This document shows, in pieces, positions 27,481-35,192 of a stretch of 35,192 nucleotides of DNA. Position 1 is the first letter of the stretch. The number at the start of each line of letters is the position of its first letter. Origin of the DNA: Psychromonas sp. B3M02 (lineage in GTDB: Bacteria; Pseudomonadota; Gammaproteobacteria; Enterobacterales; Psychromonadaceae); the NCBI RefSeq assembly GCF_003318165.1, contig NZ_QOCB01000145.1, positions 1 through 35,192 of the forward strand, read 5' to 3'. Both the position numbers and the translations under genes were made by a program. The notes under the pieces were generated by a model that was not told the origin of the DNA, made no database searches, and was given only the letters and a program-made list of their open reading frames with translations.

Positions 27481-27488
27481 TCACTAAT

Positions 27489-27530
27489 AAGCTATGCCTT
27501 AAGTGATTACTTAAAGCATAGCTTGCTTTT
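27489..27530. terminator. Bidirectional terminator after ldhA
   Basis: A 16-position stem with one mismatch (27489-27504 with 27509-27524) closes on a GATT tetraloop. GCTTTT follows on the plus strand. It serves ldhA and probably also the convergent methyltransferase gene. Confidence 0.8.
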
Positions 27531-27532
27531 AT

Positions 27533-27988
27533 TTATAACCACCTTCTAACTTGATTTTTATAGGCTTCAAACTGTGAACCAAAGATGCGCATTAATGCCT
27601 TCTCTTCCGGCTCAATAAAGCGCTTATTCATACTGTAGATATAAAAAGGGATCACTAATAAGCATAATGAATTCCCTAATACAGAGGCTTCAGCAAGTAA
27701 CAAACCAAGCAAGCCTAAATACATGGGGTTACGCGAATAACGATAGATACCCGTATTTACTAGCACAGACGTTTTCTCTGGGGTAGTTGGGTCAACGGTT
27801 GTATTGGCTTTTTTGAATGCCCAGCCTCCTGATAAAACCACCAAGATAGCGATAATGACAATGAATAAAGCCAGCCAATGCAAAACAGGTAAGTGAACAT
27901 TCACACTACTCAATAAATAACTAATTAACAGCATCATTAACATATATAACAGCGTGATGACCGGCGGATATCGTAAAATTCGTAACAT
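27533..27988 (-). CDS. Membrane methyltransferase, isoprenylcysteine/phospholipid methyltransferase family
   Basis: A small integral membrane protein of 151 residues with about four hydrophobic helices. It carries the family signature NTGIYRYSRNPMYLGLLGLL and the C-terminal EPEEKALMRIFGSQFEAYKNQV (shown in part), where the AdoMet-binding residues lie. Bacterial members are widespread and their substrates are mostly unknown; true protein prenylation does not occur in most bacteria. I chose the ATG at 27988, with AGAGG 7 nt upstream. Confidence 0.85.
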   Translation of the reverse strand: MLRILRYPPVITLLYMLMMLLISYLLSSVNVHLPVLHWLALFIVIIAILVVLSGGWAFKKANTTVDPTTPEKTSVLVNTGIYRYSRNPMYLGLLGLLLAEASVLGNSLCLLVIPFYIYSMNKRFIEPEEKALMRIFGSQFEAYKNQVRRWL

Positions 27989-28201
27989 AATTTGCCTCTT
28001 ATCAAACAATAGAACCAATATTTCTGTAGATTTAGATCTTTCGAGTAGCCTAATATGATGGGGATTTCTTAATGAGATCTGAAAATTATATAATTTACGT
28101 CATAAAAGGCTTGTTTATCTGTTTTTTTAGCATACAAATTGTGCAGAATCCTATTTTTTAGTTTAAACTGCGCGACTAATTTAATTCCAGAGGAAAATGA
28201 T

Positions 28202-28771
28202 ATGTCTGATAAGGTCTTTATCACTGCACAACAATTACTTGAAGACTCATTTCGTCTTGCATCACAAGTTTACGATAGTGGCTTCCGCCCACAGTTTATA
28301 GTTGGTATTTGGCGTGGCGGTGCACCAATCGGTATTGCAGTTCAAGAATTCTTTGACTACAAAAAAGTAGAAACAGATCATATCGCAGTACGAACCTCTT
28401 CTTACTACGGCATCGGTAAACAAAGCAAAACCATTAAAGTACATGGTTTACATTACATCATTGAAAATGCAAATGCAGACGATGGTTTACTGATTGTTGA
28501 CGATGTATTTGATTCAGGACGAAGTGTTGTTGCGTTAACTGAAAAGCTAACTGAAGTAATGCGTTTAAATATGCCACGTGACGTGCGTATTGCGACACCA
28601 TACTACAAGCCAAAAAACAAAGCTGTAGATATGGTACCTGATTACTACATCCATGAATCAGATGAATGGTTAGTATTCCCACATGAAGCATCAGGTTTAT
28701 CAGTAGAAGAAATTACTGAAGGAAAAAGTGACTTTAAAAACATCGCTCACTTATTCACTAAAGAAGACTAA
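28202..28771 (+). CDS. Phosphoribosyltransferase (hypoxanthine phosphoribosyltransferase-like)
   Basis: A type I phosphoribosyltransferase of 189 residues, of the COG2236-like group often annotated as hypoxanthine or xanthine phosphoribosyltransferase. The PRPP-binding signature LLIVDDVFDSGRSV lies at about 96-109, with VGIWRGGAPIGIAV as the PPi loop. It is not a close match to E. coli Hpt or Gpt, so base specificity is uncertain. I chose the ATG at 28202, preceded by AGAGGAAAA; an upstream TTG at 28139 has no ribosome site. It is monocistronic. Confidence 0.85.
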   Translation: MSDKVFITAQQLLEDSFRLASQVYDSGFRPQFIVGIWRGGAPIGIAVQEFFDYKKVETDHIAVRTSSYYGIGKQSKTIKVHGLHYIIENANADDGLLIVDDVFDSGRSVVALTEKLTEVMRLNMPRDVRIATPYYKPKNKAVDMVPDYYIHESDEWLVFPHEASGLSVEEITEGKSDFKNIAHLFTKED

Positions 28772-28796
28772 TATTCACCGTGCTATATTGTGATTG

Positions 28797-28822
28797 AAGG
28801 AGGCTATATGCCTCCTTTTTTA
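28797..28822 (+). terminator. Intrinsic terminator of the phosphoribosyltransferase gene
   Basis: A perfect 8-bp stem, AAGGAGGC with GCCTCCTT and a TATAT loop, ends in six or more T residues. It starts 25 nt after the stop codon and lies just past the end of the convergent acpH gene. Confidence 0.9.
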
Positions 28823-28828
28823 TATTTA

Positions 28829-29422
28829 TTAATCACTGACAAACTGTTTACTAGCCACTAACACATCTGCATAGAGTTCAGTAAAAATAGCTGCGAAGTC
28901 CTGATAATGCTCAACCAACACTTCGCCAGTTTCCGCAAGTGGTGCCATTCTTGGGCTATGTGATGACATCCTTTGTAAGGCATATTCAATATTACTGATT
29001 TTTTGATAGGACTCGATCCATTTATCCCGCCATACTAAGCCATTGATACTCATAAACCGTTCCGGTAATTGCACATTCTCAGCGAGTGTTTCCTGCTCAA
29101 TTTGACGCTCAGCTAAACAACAAAATTCGCGTAAACTTAACGCTTGAAAATCAGACCAATTAGCCGCTAAACAATGGTCCCAAAACATATCTAACGCAAT
29201 AGGAGCATAACGACGAAGATGCGCTGGAAATAGCTTTTTTGCTACGAGAACTTGTGTATGTTTATCTGTGAAACTATCCACAAAGCGATGTAAACGGATC
29301 CCTTCAACAATGGCTGCAGGAAACTGTGTATCTGGATTGCCTTTAACAAAGTCACCTAAGAAGTTACCAGTAAAGCTGGTATTGGTAACCTCTGCAATAT
29401 GTAAATGCGCAAGATAATTCAT
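28829..29422 (-). CDS. acpH: Acyl-carrier-protein phosphodiesterase AcpH
   Basis: Removes the 4'-phosphopantetheine arm from holo-ACP. At 197 residues the protein aligns with E. coli AcpH from MNYLAHLHIAEV through NFLGDFVKGNP, GIRLHRFVDSFTDKH, APIALDMFWDH and MSSHSPRMAPL. The conserved His and Asp residues in these blocks are the presumed metal-binding set of this HD-like family. It is the last gene of a minus-strand run. The only ribosome site, AAAGG, is 12 nt before ATG, so translation may be weak. Confidence 0.92.
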   Translation of the reverse strand: MNYLAHLHIAEVTNTSFTGNFLGDFVKGNPDTQFPAAIVEGIRLHRFVDSFTDKHTQVLVAKKLFPAHLRRYAPIALDMFWDHCLAANWSDFQALSLREFCCLAERQIEQETLAENVQLPERFMSINGLVWRDKWIESYQKISNIEYALQRMSSHSPRMAPLAETGEVLVEHYQDFAAIFTELYADVLVASKQFVSD

Positions 29423-29522
29423 ATTACTGATTAACCTTTATCGAGAGAATACTGTCATGATGTAGGTAAAAGCTATCTATTACAAATATTTGAAGCGCAT
29501 TCACAAGGTTCACTCGCAGACA

Positions 29523-30410
29523 TTACGCTTGATTTAATGTCGACTCAACGGCACTTTGTTCGTGGCGTTTACTGACCATGATCCCGATAAATACCACAAA
29601 AATACTTAACCATTGCCATAAGATTAACACTTCGTTCAGTAACAATGCCGACAATAACAAGGCAAATACAGGCACTAAATTAGAGTAAGCAGCGGCAGTG
29701 AGTACAGAAGAGCGTTGCAAGCCATAATTATACATACCGTAAGCACCTAATGTCACCGCAGAGCCCAAGTACACAATGTTCATCAAGGCATAAAAGTCAT
29801 GTTGTTGTGGCCACTCCATAAACGCAAGAAATGGCGCAAAGAATAGTGTGCCAGATAAGCCCTGTAGTGCAATCAGTGATAAAGCCGAGTAACGATTTAA
29901 CAGATGTTTCATCGCCACCACATAGATAGCGGCACACACCATGGCTAAGGCTTCTAAACTATTTCCTAATAATGGATTAGGTGCATGGTCAGTATGAGGA
30001 GAAACAACGCTGAGTAGAATGCCGCCTGTAATGCACAGGGAAAACCCCGCTATTATGTTTTTACTGAGTTTTTCTTGTAGTAAAAAGTACGCAAAAAAAG
30101 CCACTAAAAGAGGTAAACAAGAAACAATGACTCCAGCCTGTGATGCTGAGGTAAACTGCATTGCGTGTCCTTCAAATAGATAATATAAACACGGCTCTGC
30201 TAGTGACATGATCAGTAACCACTTCCAGTCACCCTGTTGATATTTAAAACGTTTTACCCAAGGCCAAAGACATAGGCAGATCACCAAGGTAATCAGCATA
30301 CGCAAAAAAATTACAAAATTAGGCGGGTAAAAATCAATAGCCACTTTTAAGGTGATAAAAGAACTTCCCCATAAAAAAGTCGCTATTAAAAAACACAATA
30401 CAGCTGGCAT
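29523..30410 (-). CDS. EamA/DMT-superfamily transporter
   Basis: An inner-membrane exporter or permease of 295 residues with about ten helices in two EamA repeats. It begins PAVLCFLIATFLWGSSFITL, and the second repeat begins near LEALAMVCAAIYVVAMKHLL. The substrate cannot be inferred. Translation could begin at the ATG at 30410 or at a GTG three codons upstream (30419); neither has a strong ribosome site. I prefer the ATG. The 95-bp gap from the GNAT gene contains an A/T-only dyad. Confidence 0.85.
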   Translation of the reverse strand: MPAVLCFLIATFLWGSSFITLKVAIDFYPPNFVIFLRMLITLVICLCLWPWVKRFKYQQGDWKWLLIMSLAEPCLYYLFEGHAMQFTSASQAGVIVSCLPLLVAFFAYFLLQEKLSKNIIAGFSLCITGGILLSVVSPHTDHAPNPLLGNSLEALAMVCAAIYVVAMKHLLNRYSALSLIALQGLSGTLFFAPFLAFMEWPQQHDFYALMNIVYLGSAVTLGAYGMYNYGLQRSSVLTAAAYSNLVPVFALLLSALLLNEVLILWQWLSIFVVFIGIMVSKRHEQSAVESTLNQA

Positions 30411-30505
30411 ATTTTTCACTCTGAAAAATCTCAGTATCCTACCACCCGTTTTGCACTTTTGTCATAATAAGTTATTTAAAAAATGATATTTTTTACTACT
30501 TAAAT

Positions 30506-31000
30506 TCAATACTCTATTTCTTGATGGTATAAGCTAAAACCACGCGCTTGATAGTTTGCTAAAGCGCTCGGATGATCCAAACTACAGGTATGAACCCAAA
30601 GACGCCTAGCTTGACAAGTTTGCCAAGCTTGTTGAATGGCATAACTCAGTAAATAACCACCAAAACCTTTACCAATAAAGGCAGGGCTTAATCCAAAATA
30701 CTTAATCTCTACTGCTTGTTCTTCAGCAATCTCTAACTCAAAGTAACCAGCAATCGCCCCTTCATAATAAGCTACCCAAGTTCGCAAATTATCGCGTTCA
30801 ACATAGATTTTCCAGCTTTCATCGGACTCTTTCAATTTATCAAACCACTGCCACTGCTCACCAATTAACGAATAGAGGAAACGGTTAAAACGATACTCTT
30901 TAATTTTTGCTTCGGTAATCGTTAAACCAGGTACGCTTGGCTTAGCCTTTAACTCAGTTTCAGCTAGCATCTGTAAATAATAAATGGTGGTGTTGCTCAT
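30506..31000 (-). CDS. GNAT-family N-acetyltransferase
   Basis: An acetyltransferase of 164 residues. The core has IKYFGLSPAFIGKGFGGYLLSYAI (shown in part; the GKGFGG loop binds acetyl-CoA), then RLWVHTCSLDHPSALANYQARGFSLY, the typical end of the GNAT fold. The acceptor is unknown. AAGGAAG precedes the ATG. It lies 21 bp after the unknown exported protein gene and is probably co-transcribed with it. Confidence 0.87.
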   Translation of the reverse strand: MSNTTIYYLQMLAETELKAKPSVPGLTITEAKIKEYRFNRFLYSLIGEQWQWFDKLKESDESWKIYVERDNLRTWVAYYEGAIAGYFELEIAEEQAVEIKYFGLSPAFIGKGFGGYLLSYAIQQAWQTCQARRLWVHTCSLDHPSALANYQARGFSLYHQEIEY

Positions 31001-31021
31001 TATCTTCCTTACTTCAAAATG

Positions 31022-31810
31022 TTAATTAGTTTTACCTGTGGCTTTTTCATATAATTCGTTGAAATTTTTAGTACTAAAAATCAAGTCTTCGCCACCAGAG
31101 TAGGCTTTTAACGTAACAGAAGGTTGCGCTAAAAATTGTGCCAATACAAAATCGTTACTCGGCTCTGTATCTGCATAAAAAACCACTAATTCACCTTTAC
31201 AAATCACCGCAAAGCGCACCAATTCTTGATTAACATACATAGGTGTTGATTCAGGTTGTTCACTTTGTCCATCGGCACAACCTTGTGCTTGTTTAGTCTG
31301 AAAAAATATACTTAATTTCTGATAACTGCCTCTGCCTAACAGAGCAATAATAGGTCTTGTATTGACCTCTTTAGTCAAAATCACATTTTGCTTTTCATTG
31401 ATATACCAACCTCTATCATTCTCAACTTTCTCTTGTAAAGAGATTTGATCTAAATATTTAGGTACATCATCAAGGTAAATATCTACCGTCCTAGCCAGAT
31501 TCTTCCAGCGACCATTGATTGGTAGATAATAATAAGCTAAATCAATAGCTTGCCCATTAACCACTACTTCCCATAAACCCTTATAGTGTGCATCCTGAAT
31601 CTTACTTGTTTCAATCACTAGGTTTTCAGGTGTGGTGTTGCCGCAGCTTTCACAATATTTTTTGAGTACTTGGATATGTTCATTTTGTAATAGCTGCAAG
31701 GCTAATGTTGCTTCTTTTTTACTCACACGTTGCGCTTGGTCCGCCACTGAAGATACACAATAAAAGAGCAAACTAAGCAGCAACAGTGACAGTGATTTCC
31801 TTATGTTCAT
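31022..31810 (-). CDS. Exported protein of unknown function with a CxxC motif
   Basis: I do not recognise this 262-residue protein. A signal peptide covers about residues 1-23 (basic MNIRKS, a Leu-rich core, SSVA|DQ). The mature part begins with a helical stretch holding YCESCG (Cys53, Cys56), and has further Cys residues in QGCADG and VICKGE. The rest looks like mixed alpha/beta with no repeat. The CxxC plus two later Cys in an exported protein suggests disulfides or metal binding. I chose the ATG at 31810 with AAGGGAAG upstream; the 31876 start would add 22 residues before the signal peptide. It is 25 bp after the XRE-cupin regulator and 21 bp before a GNAT gene. Confidence 0.75.
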   Translation of the reverse strand: MNIRKSLSLLLLSLLFYCVSSVADQAQRVSKKEATLALQLLQNEHIQVLKKYCESCGNTTPENLVIETSKIQDAHYKGLWEVVVNGQAIDLAYYYLPINGRWKNLARTVDIYLDDVPKYLDQISLQEKVENDRGWYINEKQNVILTKEVNTRPIIALLGRGSYQKLSIFFQTKQAQGCADGQSEQPESTPMYVNQELVRFAVICKGELVVFYADTEPSNDFVLAQFLAQPSVTLKAYSGGEDLIFSTKNFNELYEKATGKTN

Positions 31811-31835
31811 TATACTTCCCTTCGAATAACTCATA

Positions 31836-32372
31836 TTAAGGATAATGGATAATATTGAAGAAGCGTAATAAGTCATTACCTACATTACGATATCCATGTG
31901 CTTGATCAGCATTAAATTTAGCACTTTCACCAGTATTCAGTCTATGCCACTGATCTCCGCAAAAGTATTCCATTTCACCACAGGTTACAACAATATGTTC
32001 GAGTACACCTGTTTGATGCGCCTCTGAATATTGTTCATGGCCAATGGCAAAACACAATTCAAACATCTCAATGCCAGTGTGCTTATCAAATTCAAATAGT
32101 GTATTAATACTCACTTTTTTGTCCGCTAAAAGGCCCTGTATATGAGAAGTTTGCTCATTATTCACACCTAAAAAAGCAGACAATGGCAAATTAAAGCCAG
32201 TCGCTATTTTCCAAAGCTTTGCAATAGTTGGGCTAGATTCGCCTCGTTCAATCTGTCCTAACATGGCTTTTGATACACCACAATGCTGACTCGCAACATC
32301 CAAACTCCAGCCTTTTCCTGTACGATTTTTTTTAAGCTGAGTAGCTACTGTTTCATTAATAAAATCTGACAT
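31836..32372 (-). CDS. XRE-family regulator with C-terminal cupin domain
   Basis: A one-component regulator of 178 residues. An N-terminal helix-turn-helix of the Cro/CI type (about 11-66, LDVASQHCGVSKAMLGQIER as the DNA-binding core) is joined to a cupin_2 barrel (about 105-176, ending ADQAHGYRNVGNDLLRFFN) that would bind a small ligand. I chose the ATG at 32372, with AAGGT 6 nt upstream. It is divergent from the BenE-family transporter across 71 bp holding an inverted operator pair, so it probably controls both itself and the transporter. Such XRE-cupin/transporter pairs are common, but the inducer is unknown here. Confidence 0.9.
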   Translation of the reverse strand: MSDFINETVATQLKKNRTGKGWSLDVASQHCGVSKAMLGQIERGESSPTIAKLWKIATGFNLPLSAFLGVNNEQTSHIQGLLADKKVSINTLFEFDKHTGIEMFELCFAIGHEQYSEAHQTGVLEHIVVTCGEMEYFCGDQWHRLNTGESAKFNADQAHGYRNVGNDLLRFFNIIHYP

Positions 32373-32381
32373 ATTTACCTT

Positions 32382-32433
32382 GTGCGTTATAACAGTCAAT
32401 GTTAGCTTAAGCATATTGTACGTTAAAACGCAC
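32382..32433. promoter_or_regulatory. Paired inverted operator between XRE-cupin and benE-like genes
   Basis: GTGCGTTATAAC (32382-32393) and GTTAAAACGCAC (32422-32433) are inverted copies matching in 11 of 12 positions, with 28 bp between. Each arm contains its own small dyad (GTTATAAC; CGTT-AA-AACG). The right arm abuts the transporter ribosome site GGAAGGT, and the left arm lies within 10-21 bp of the regulator start, so binding would affect both genes. Confidence 0.7.
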
Positions 32434-32443
32434 GGAAGGTATT

Positions 32444-33634
32444 ATGAAAACTGTTTGGCATCGGGTCAACTTTATTATTGCGGCAATGAGCGCTGGATTA
32501 GTGGCAGTGATTGTCGGATTTTCTAGTTCAGTGGCACTACTCTATCAACTAGTGATTAACCTTGGTGGTGATAGTCAGATGGTTGCTAGTTGGTTTTTAG
32601 CATTGGGTATTAGTATGGGGTTATTGAGCATTGTCCTTTCATACTGTTACCGCATTCCTATTCTCATCGCCTGGTCAACACCAGGTGCTGCATTGATGGT
32701 CGCAAACGTACAAGGGTTTACACTCAACGAGGCGGCTGGCGGTTTTATTGTTGGTGCTTTTCTGTTATTTATTTTCCCGCTATTAATGCCTTTGGATAAA
32801 CTGTTTAAATGGTTACCTCAACAACTAGCATCAGCTATGTTGGCTGGCATATTATTAAACTTTGGTTTTTCTGTCTTTACTCAGATGGATCTCCAGCCAA
32901 TCTTAATCATTAGTATGTTTATCAGCTATTTATTAGCAAAGCGTTTTGTGCCGCAATGGGCATTATTAATTGTAATCATAGTGTCTGCTACTTTAGCTTG
33001 GCAATTACAACTTATTGAAAGTAAAAGTATTGATTGGCAATGGAGCACATTACAATTTATTCAGCCAGAATTTTCATGGTCGGTGATAGTAGGTATTAGC
33101 ATACCGTTATTTATCGTGACGACAGCGGCTCAAAATATTCCTGGTATCGCCATGTTGCAGAGTTTTGGCTACCACGCACCGATTAAGAAAGTATTATCCA
33201 TTACTGGATTCACTAATTTATTTACTGCGGCCTTTGGAGGTTATGCACTGAACCTTGCTGCAATTAGCGCTTCTATTTGTATGTCTGAGGATGTTCATGA
33301 AGATCCCAAGAAACGTTATTGGGCAAGTATCTGGGCAGGTATTTTTTATATAATACTAGGCCTATTAGCCGCTTATATTATGGCTTGGTTTGCGCTTTTA
33401 CCTTCCTCTTTAATCTTGGCACTGGCGGGTATTGCTTTATTTGGGACGATCACACATAGCTTACAACAGAGTGTTAATAGCGAATCAAAACATGTCAATG
33501 AAGCCGCAGTGATCACCCTATTAATCACAGCTTCTCCAATCGCATTATGGGGATTAAGCTCGGTGATTTGGGGAGTAATTGGTGGCGGATTGGTTTTATT
33601 CATTAGCCAACTCAAAACCAAGTCCATGAAATAG
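32444..33634 (+). CDS. BenE-family (benzoate/proton symporter-like) transporter
   Basis: An integral membrane protein of 396 residues with about twelve helices. It begins VWHRVNFIIAAMSAGLVAVIVGFSSS (shown in part), with ILIAWSTPGAALM and AAFGGYALNLAAISASICM as the most family-like blocks. The BenE family was named for benzoate uptake in Acinetobacter. No aromatic-degradation genes are in the window, so the substrate is open. GGAAGGT lies 4 nt upstream of the ATG. The stop lies 2 bp from that of the convergent Methyltransf_32 gene, so transcripts must overlap. Confidence 0.88.
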   Translation: MKTVWHRVNFIIAAMSAGLVAVIVGFSSSVALLYQLVINLGGDSQMVASWFLALGISMGLLSIVLSYCYRIPILIAWSTPGAALMVANVQGFTLNEAAGGFIVGAFLLFIFPLLMPLDKLFKWLPQQLASAMLAGILLNFGFSVFTQMDLQPILIISMFISYLLAKRFVPQWALLIVIIVSATLAWQLQLIESKSIDWQWSTLQFIQPEFSWSVIVGISIPLFIVTTAAQNIPGIAMLQSFGYHAPIKKVLSITGFTNLFTAAFGGYALNLAAISASICMSEDVHEDPKKRYWASIWAGIFYIILGLLAAYIMAWFALLPSSLILALAGIALFGTITHSLQQSVNSESKHVNEAAVITLLITASPIALWGLSSVIWGVIGGGLVLFISQLKTKSMK

Positions 33635-33636
33635 CA

Positions 33637-34836
33637 TCAACGACTCGCTTGGATTAACAGGTTACGTGGTGTGACCTGTGATTCACAAAACGTCGACACT
33701 TGCACTTGATAACCCCATTCTTGCAAACGTAATCCTCTATCATAAACTAACCAGAGCTCTAATGGTCGACGAAAAAATTGAGAAACTAACTCTGCTCTGC
33801 GTACTTGATTAAAGCGCTCTTTACCTTGCTGTAAATACTCACTGAGGTCAGCTGGCAATTCAAATGATAGCTTTTTACACTCAATCACCCATTGCGCAAA
33901 CTCACTAAAGTCACTTGAAAGTAAGGTTTTAGGAAAACTCGGCACGTTTAAATAAGTACTAGTACCACGTATCGCTTTTTGTAAACAATCAAAACTCAAT
34001 CGCCACCAAACCTCTTGATCATTTAATTCCGTTTGACGAGCACCTAAAGTACTCTGTTGTGAAACAGCTAGCTTTAAATCCTGTTTGCTTAAGGTAAGTC
34101 CTGACAATAACTGACTGGTTTGTTGAACATGATTAGAAAGTGGCTGGTAGTACTGGTCTTTAGTTAAATGATAACAGCAGGGACTAATCGTTACTTTCTC
34201 AGTTTCAGATTGACCCGCTGCGTTAATGAGGTGTCTGTGCAAATCTCCACAAGCATGTAAAGCAACCGCATGTTGCTCTTGTTTTAAATGTATATCAGCT
34301 TCATTCAACAATACATTGGCTTGGTAAAATGTTTGCGGTATGGCATGTTTTTCAGCGAGTACTTTCCCCTGCAGACAAAGCTCATCATTCCACTCCACAG
34401 CTGTCACAGGGTTATTATTTTTAAAGTGAATAAGGCGTCCTAAATGGCCTTTTCCAGCACACCACTCTAAGATAGGAAGTTGATCATTGATACGCTGAGA
34501 AAATTGCTCAATTTGTGTTAACTTTCTGCCTTTGATGCCATTTTTAAACCAAAATGGAATATTACTTGCTAACTTATCGCTTAGATCCTTCACTTCAAAC
34601 AAAGGATCACTCACATCTAATAACTCAGGAATAAATTGCTTTAACAGAGGGTGTAATAAACTCGGGTTATTTTGATATAGAGATAACTTTGCTTGATCAA
34701 TCGATGCTAAAAATTCAATTAACGCACTGTTCTCATTAAATGCAGGATAACCAACCAATGAAAAAGCATTGTAATGCCAATACCCCATTAATTGTGCTAA
34801 ATATTTATCTATTTTATTAAACTGACTGCTAAGCAT
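33637..34836 (-). CDS. Methyltransf_32-type SAM-dependent methyltransferase
   Basis: A predicted class I methyltransferase of 399 residues. The AdoMet-binding loop is ILEWCAGKGHLGR (near residue 140), with AVEWN as the acidic second motif. HACGDL and SPCCYH are the signatures of the PF13679-type family, which is widespread in marine gammaproteobacteria and related to eukaryotic METTL25-like proteins. The substrate is not known; rRNA or tRNA are candidates by analogy only. Its N-terminal 130 residues and C-terminal 100 residues have no motif I recognise. GGGATAG precedes the ATG. Confidence 0.8.
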   Translation of the reverse strand: MLSSQFNKIDKYLAQLMGYWHYNAFSLVGYPAFNENSALIEFLASIDQAKLSLYQNNPSLLHPLLKQFIPELLDVSDPLFEVKDLSDKLASNIPFWFKNGIKGRKLTQIEQFSQRINDQLPILEWCAGKGHLGRLIHFKNNNPVTAVEWNDELCLQGKVLAEKHAIPQTFYQANVLLNEADIHLKQEQHAVALHACGDLHRHLINAAGQSETEKVTISPCCYHLTKDQYYQPLSNHVQQTSQLLSGLTLSKQDLKLAVSQQSTLGARQTELNDQEVWWRLSFDCLQKAIRGTSTYLNVPSFPKTLLSSDFSEFAQWVIECKKLSFELPADLSEYLQQGKERFNQVRRAELVSQFFRRPLELWLVYDRGLRLQEWGYQVQVSTFCESQVTPRNLLIQASR

Positions 34837-34870
34837 TATCTATCCCGAGACTTCTCTTTGTTGGCATCTG

Positions 34871-35104
34871 ATACCAAGCATACTAGTTAACTTATCTAAT
34901 TAACCTATTAAAATGGCTTATTTCTTCGTAGTGCTGTCATTAATACCAATCATAGTAAGTAACTGATCTATTTTACTTGTTAAAACAACTTATTTTTTCG
35001 TTGTAAGTTTCGTATAGGGAACAACCATTTACATCAACTTACGCCTCAAACTAAGCCATTTTTCCGGCGCAAAATCTAGATCAGTTATTTAATACAATTG
35101 GTAT
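34871..35104. mobile_element. Composite miniature inverted-repeat element (MITE-like)
   Basis: Left end ATACCAAT...TAACTGATCTA (34943-34975) and right end TAGATCAGTTA...ATTGGTAT (35073-35104) are inverted repeats of about 32 bp with around six mismatches, giving a 162-bp element with no coding capacity. A second left end lies 72 bp further out (from ATACCAAG at 34871), in the same orientation. Its inner part AAAATGGCTTA (34911-34921) pairs better with TAAGCCATTTT (35052-35062) near the right end than the inner copy does. The structure is thus two tandem left ends and one right end. No transposase is present; it would need one in trans. Confidence 0.6.
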
Positions 35105-35161
35105 GAGATAGAAATTACAGATTAACTATTTATCCATTGGATGGGTAAAAGGAAAAAAGAG

Positions 35162-35192
35162 ATGAAACTTCATTACTTACCCCTGTTGTTAT
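35162..35192 (+). CDS. Start of an exported protein (truncated by window end)
   Basis: ATG at 35162 is preceded by AAAAGGA at a spacing of 8 nt. The ten visible residues, MKLHYLPLLL, look like the start of a signal peptide. The remainder lies outside the window, so nothing can be said of the function. Confidence 0.5.
   Translation, partial: MKLHYLPLLL

Overview
The window is about 35 kb of low-GC gammaproteobacterial chromosome, probably from a marine Alteromonadales/Psychromonas-like bacterium. The placement rests on protein resemblance (MetH, MetA, LexA, PckA, HslO and LdhA all align closely with their E. coli counterparts), on a Vibrio/Shewanella-style gene order gspC–hslR–hslO–pckA, and on AT-rich intergenic DNA. 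It is inference, because no rRNA or other marker gene is present. No tRNA, rRNA, CRISPR array, prophage or transposase gene was found.

Layout. (1) 1-5870, methionine synthesis: metH and metA on the minus strand, 826 bp apart. metA carries tandem MetJ boxes, and metH has a MetR-type box just upstream of a good promoter. The gap between them is not empty. It holds two copies of a three-way-junction RNA fold set exactly 144 nt apart, with a possible promoter on one side and a strong intrinsic terminator on the other, all consistent with an undescribed minus-strand RNA of about 360 nt. (2) 5870-7830: a GNAT acetyltransferase, a SCO1/SenC copper chaperone, and lexA with its SOS box. (3) 7915-19160: a complete type II secretion operon, gspC-D-E-F-G-H-I-J-K-L-M-N, transcribed on the minus strand with mostly overlapping or abutting genes. 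(4) 19161-22770: a 467-bp divergent regulatory region with a CRP-like site and a perfect palindrome, then hslR-hslO (heat-shock proteins HSP15 and HSP33) and pckA. (5) 22880-27990: a CAP-domain lipoprotein, an scsB-scsD-like thiol redox pair, ldhA, and a small membrane methyltransferase. (6) 28200-34836: a phosphoribosyltransferase, then a minus-strand run (XRE-cupin regulator, unknown exported CxxC protein, GNAT, EamA transporter, acpH), a divergent BenE-family transporter with a paired operator, and a Methyltransf_32 protein. (7) 34871-35104: a composite miniature inverted-repeat element, followed by the first codons of an exported protein cut by the window end.

How the parts work together. 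The metA/metH pair supplies methionine under two separate regulators of the E. coli type. The gsp operon builds the secretion machine that exports folded periplasmic proteins; disulfide and thiol chemistry in that compartment could be helped by the ScsB/ScsD-like pair. HslO (redox-activated holdase) and HslR are stress proteins. pckA and ldhA are central-carbon genes for gluconeogenesis and fermentation. The strongest candidate for something undescribed is the tandem structured RNA between metA and metH. Next are the XRE-cupin/BenE operator pair with its unknown exported neighbour, and the composite repeat element at the right end.
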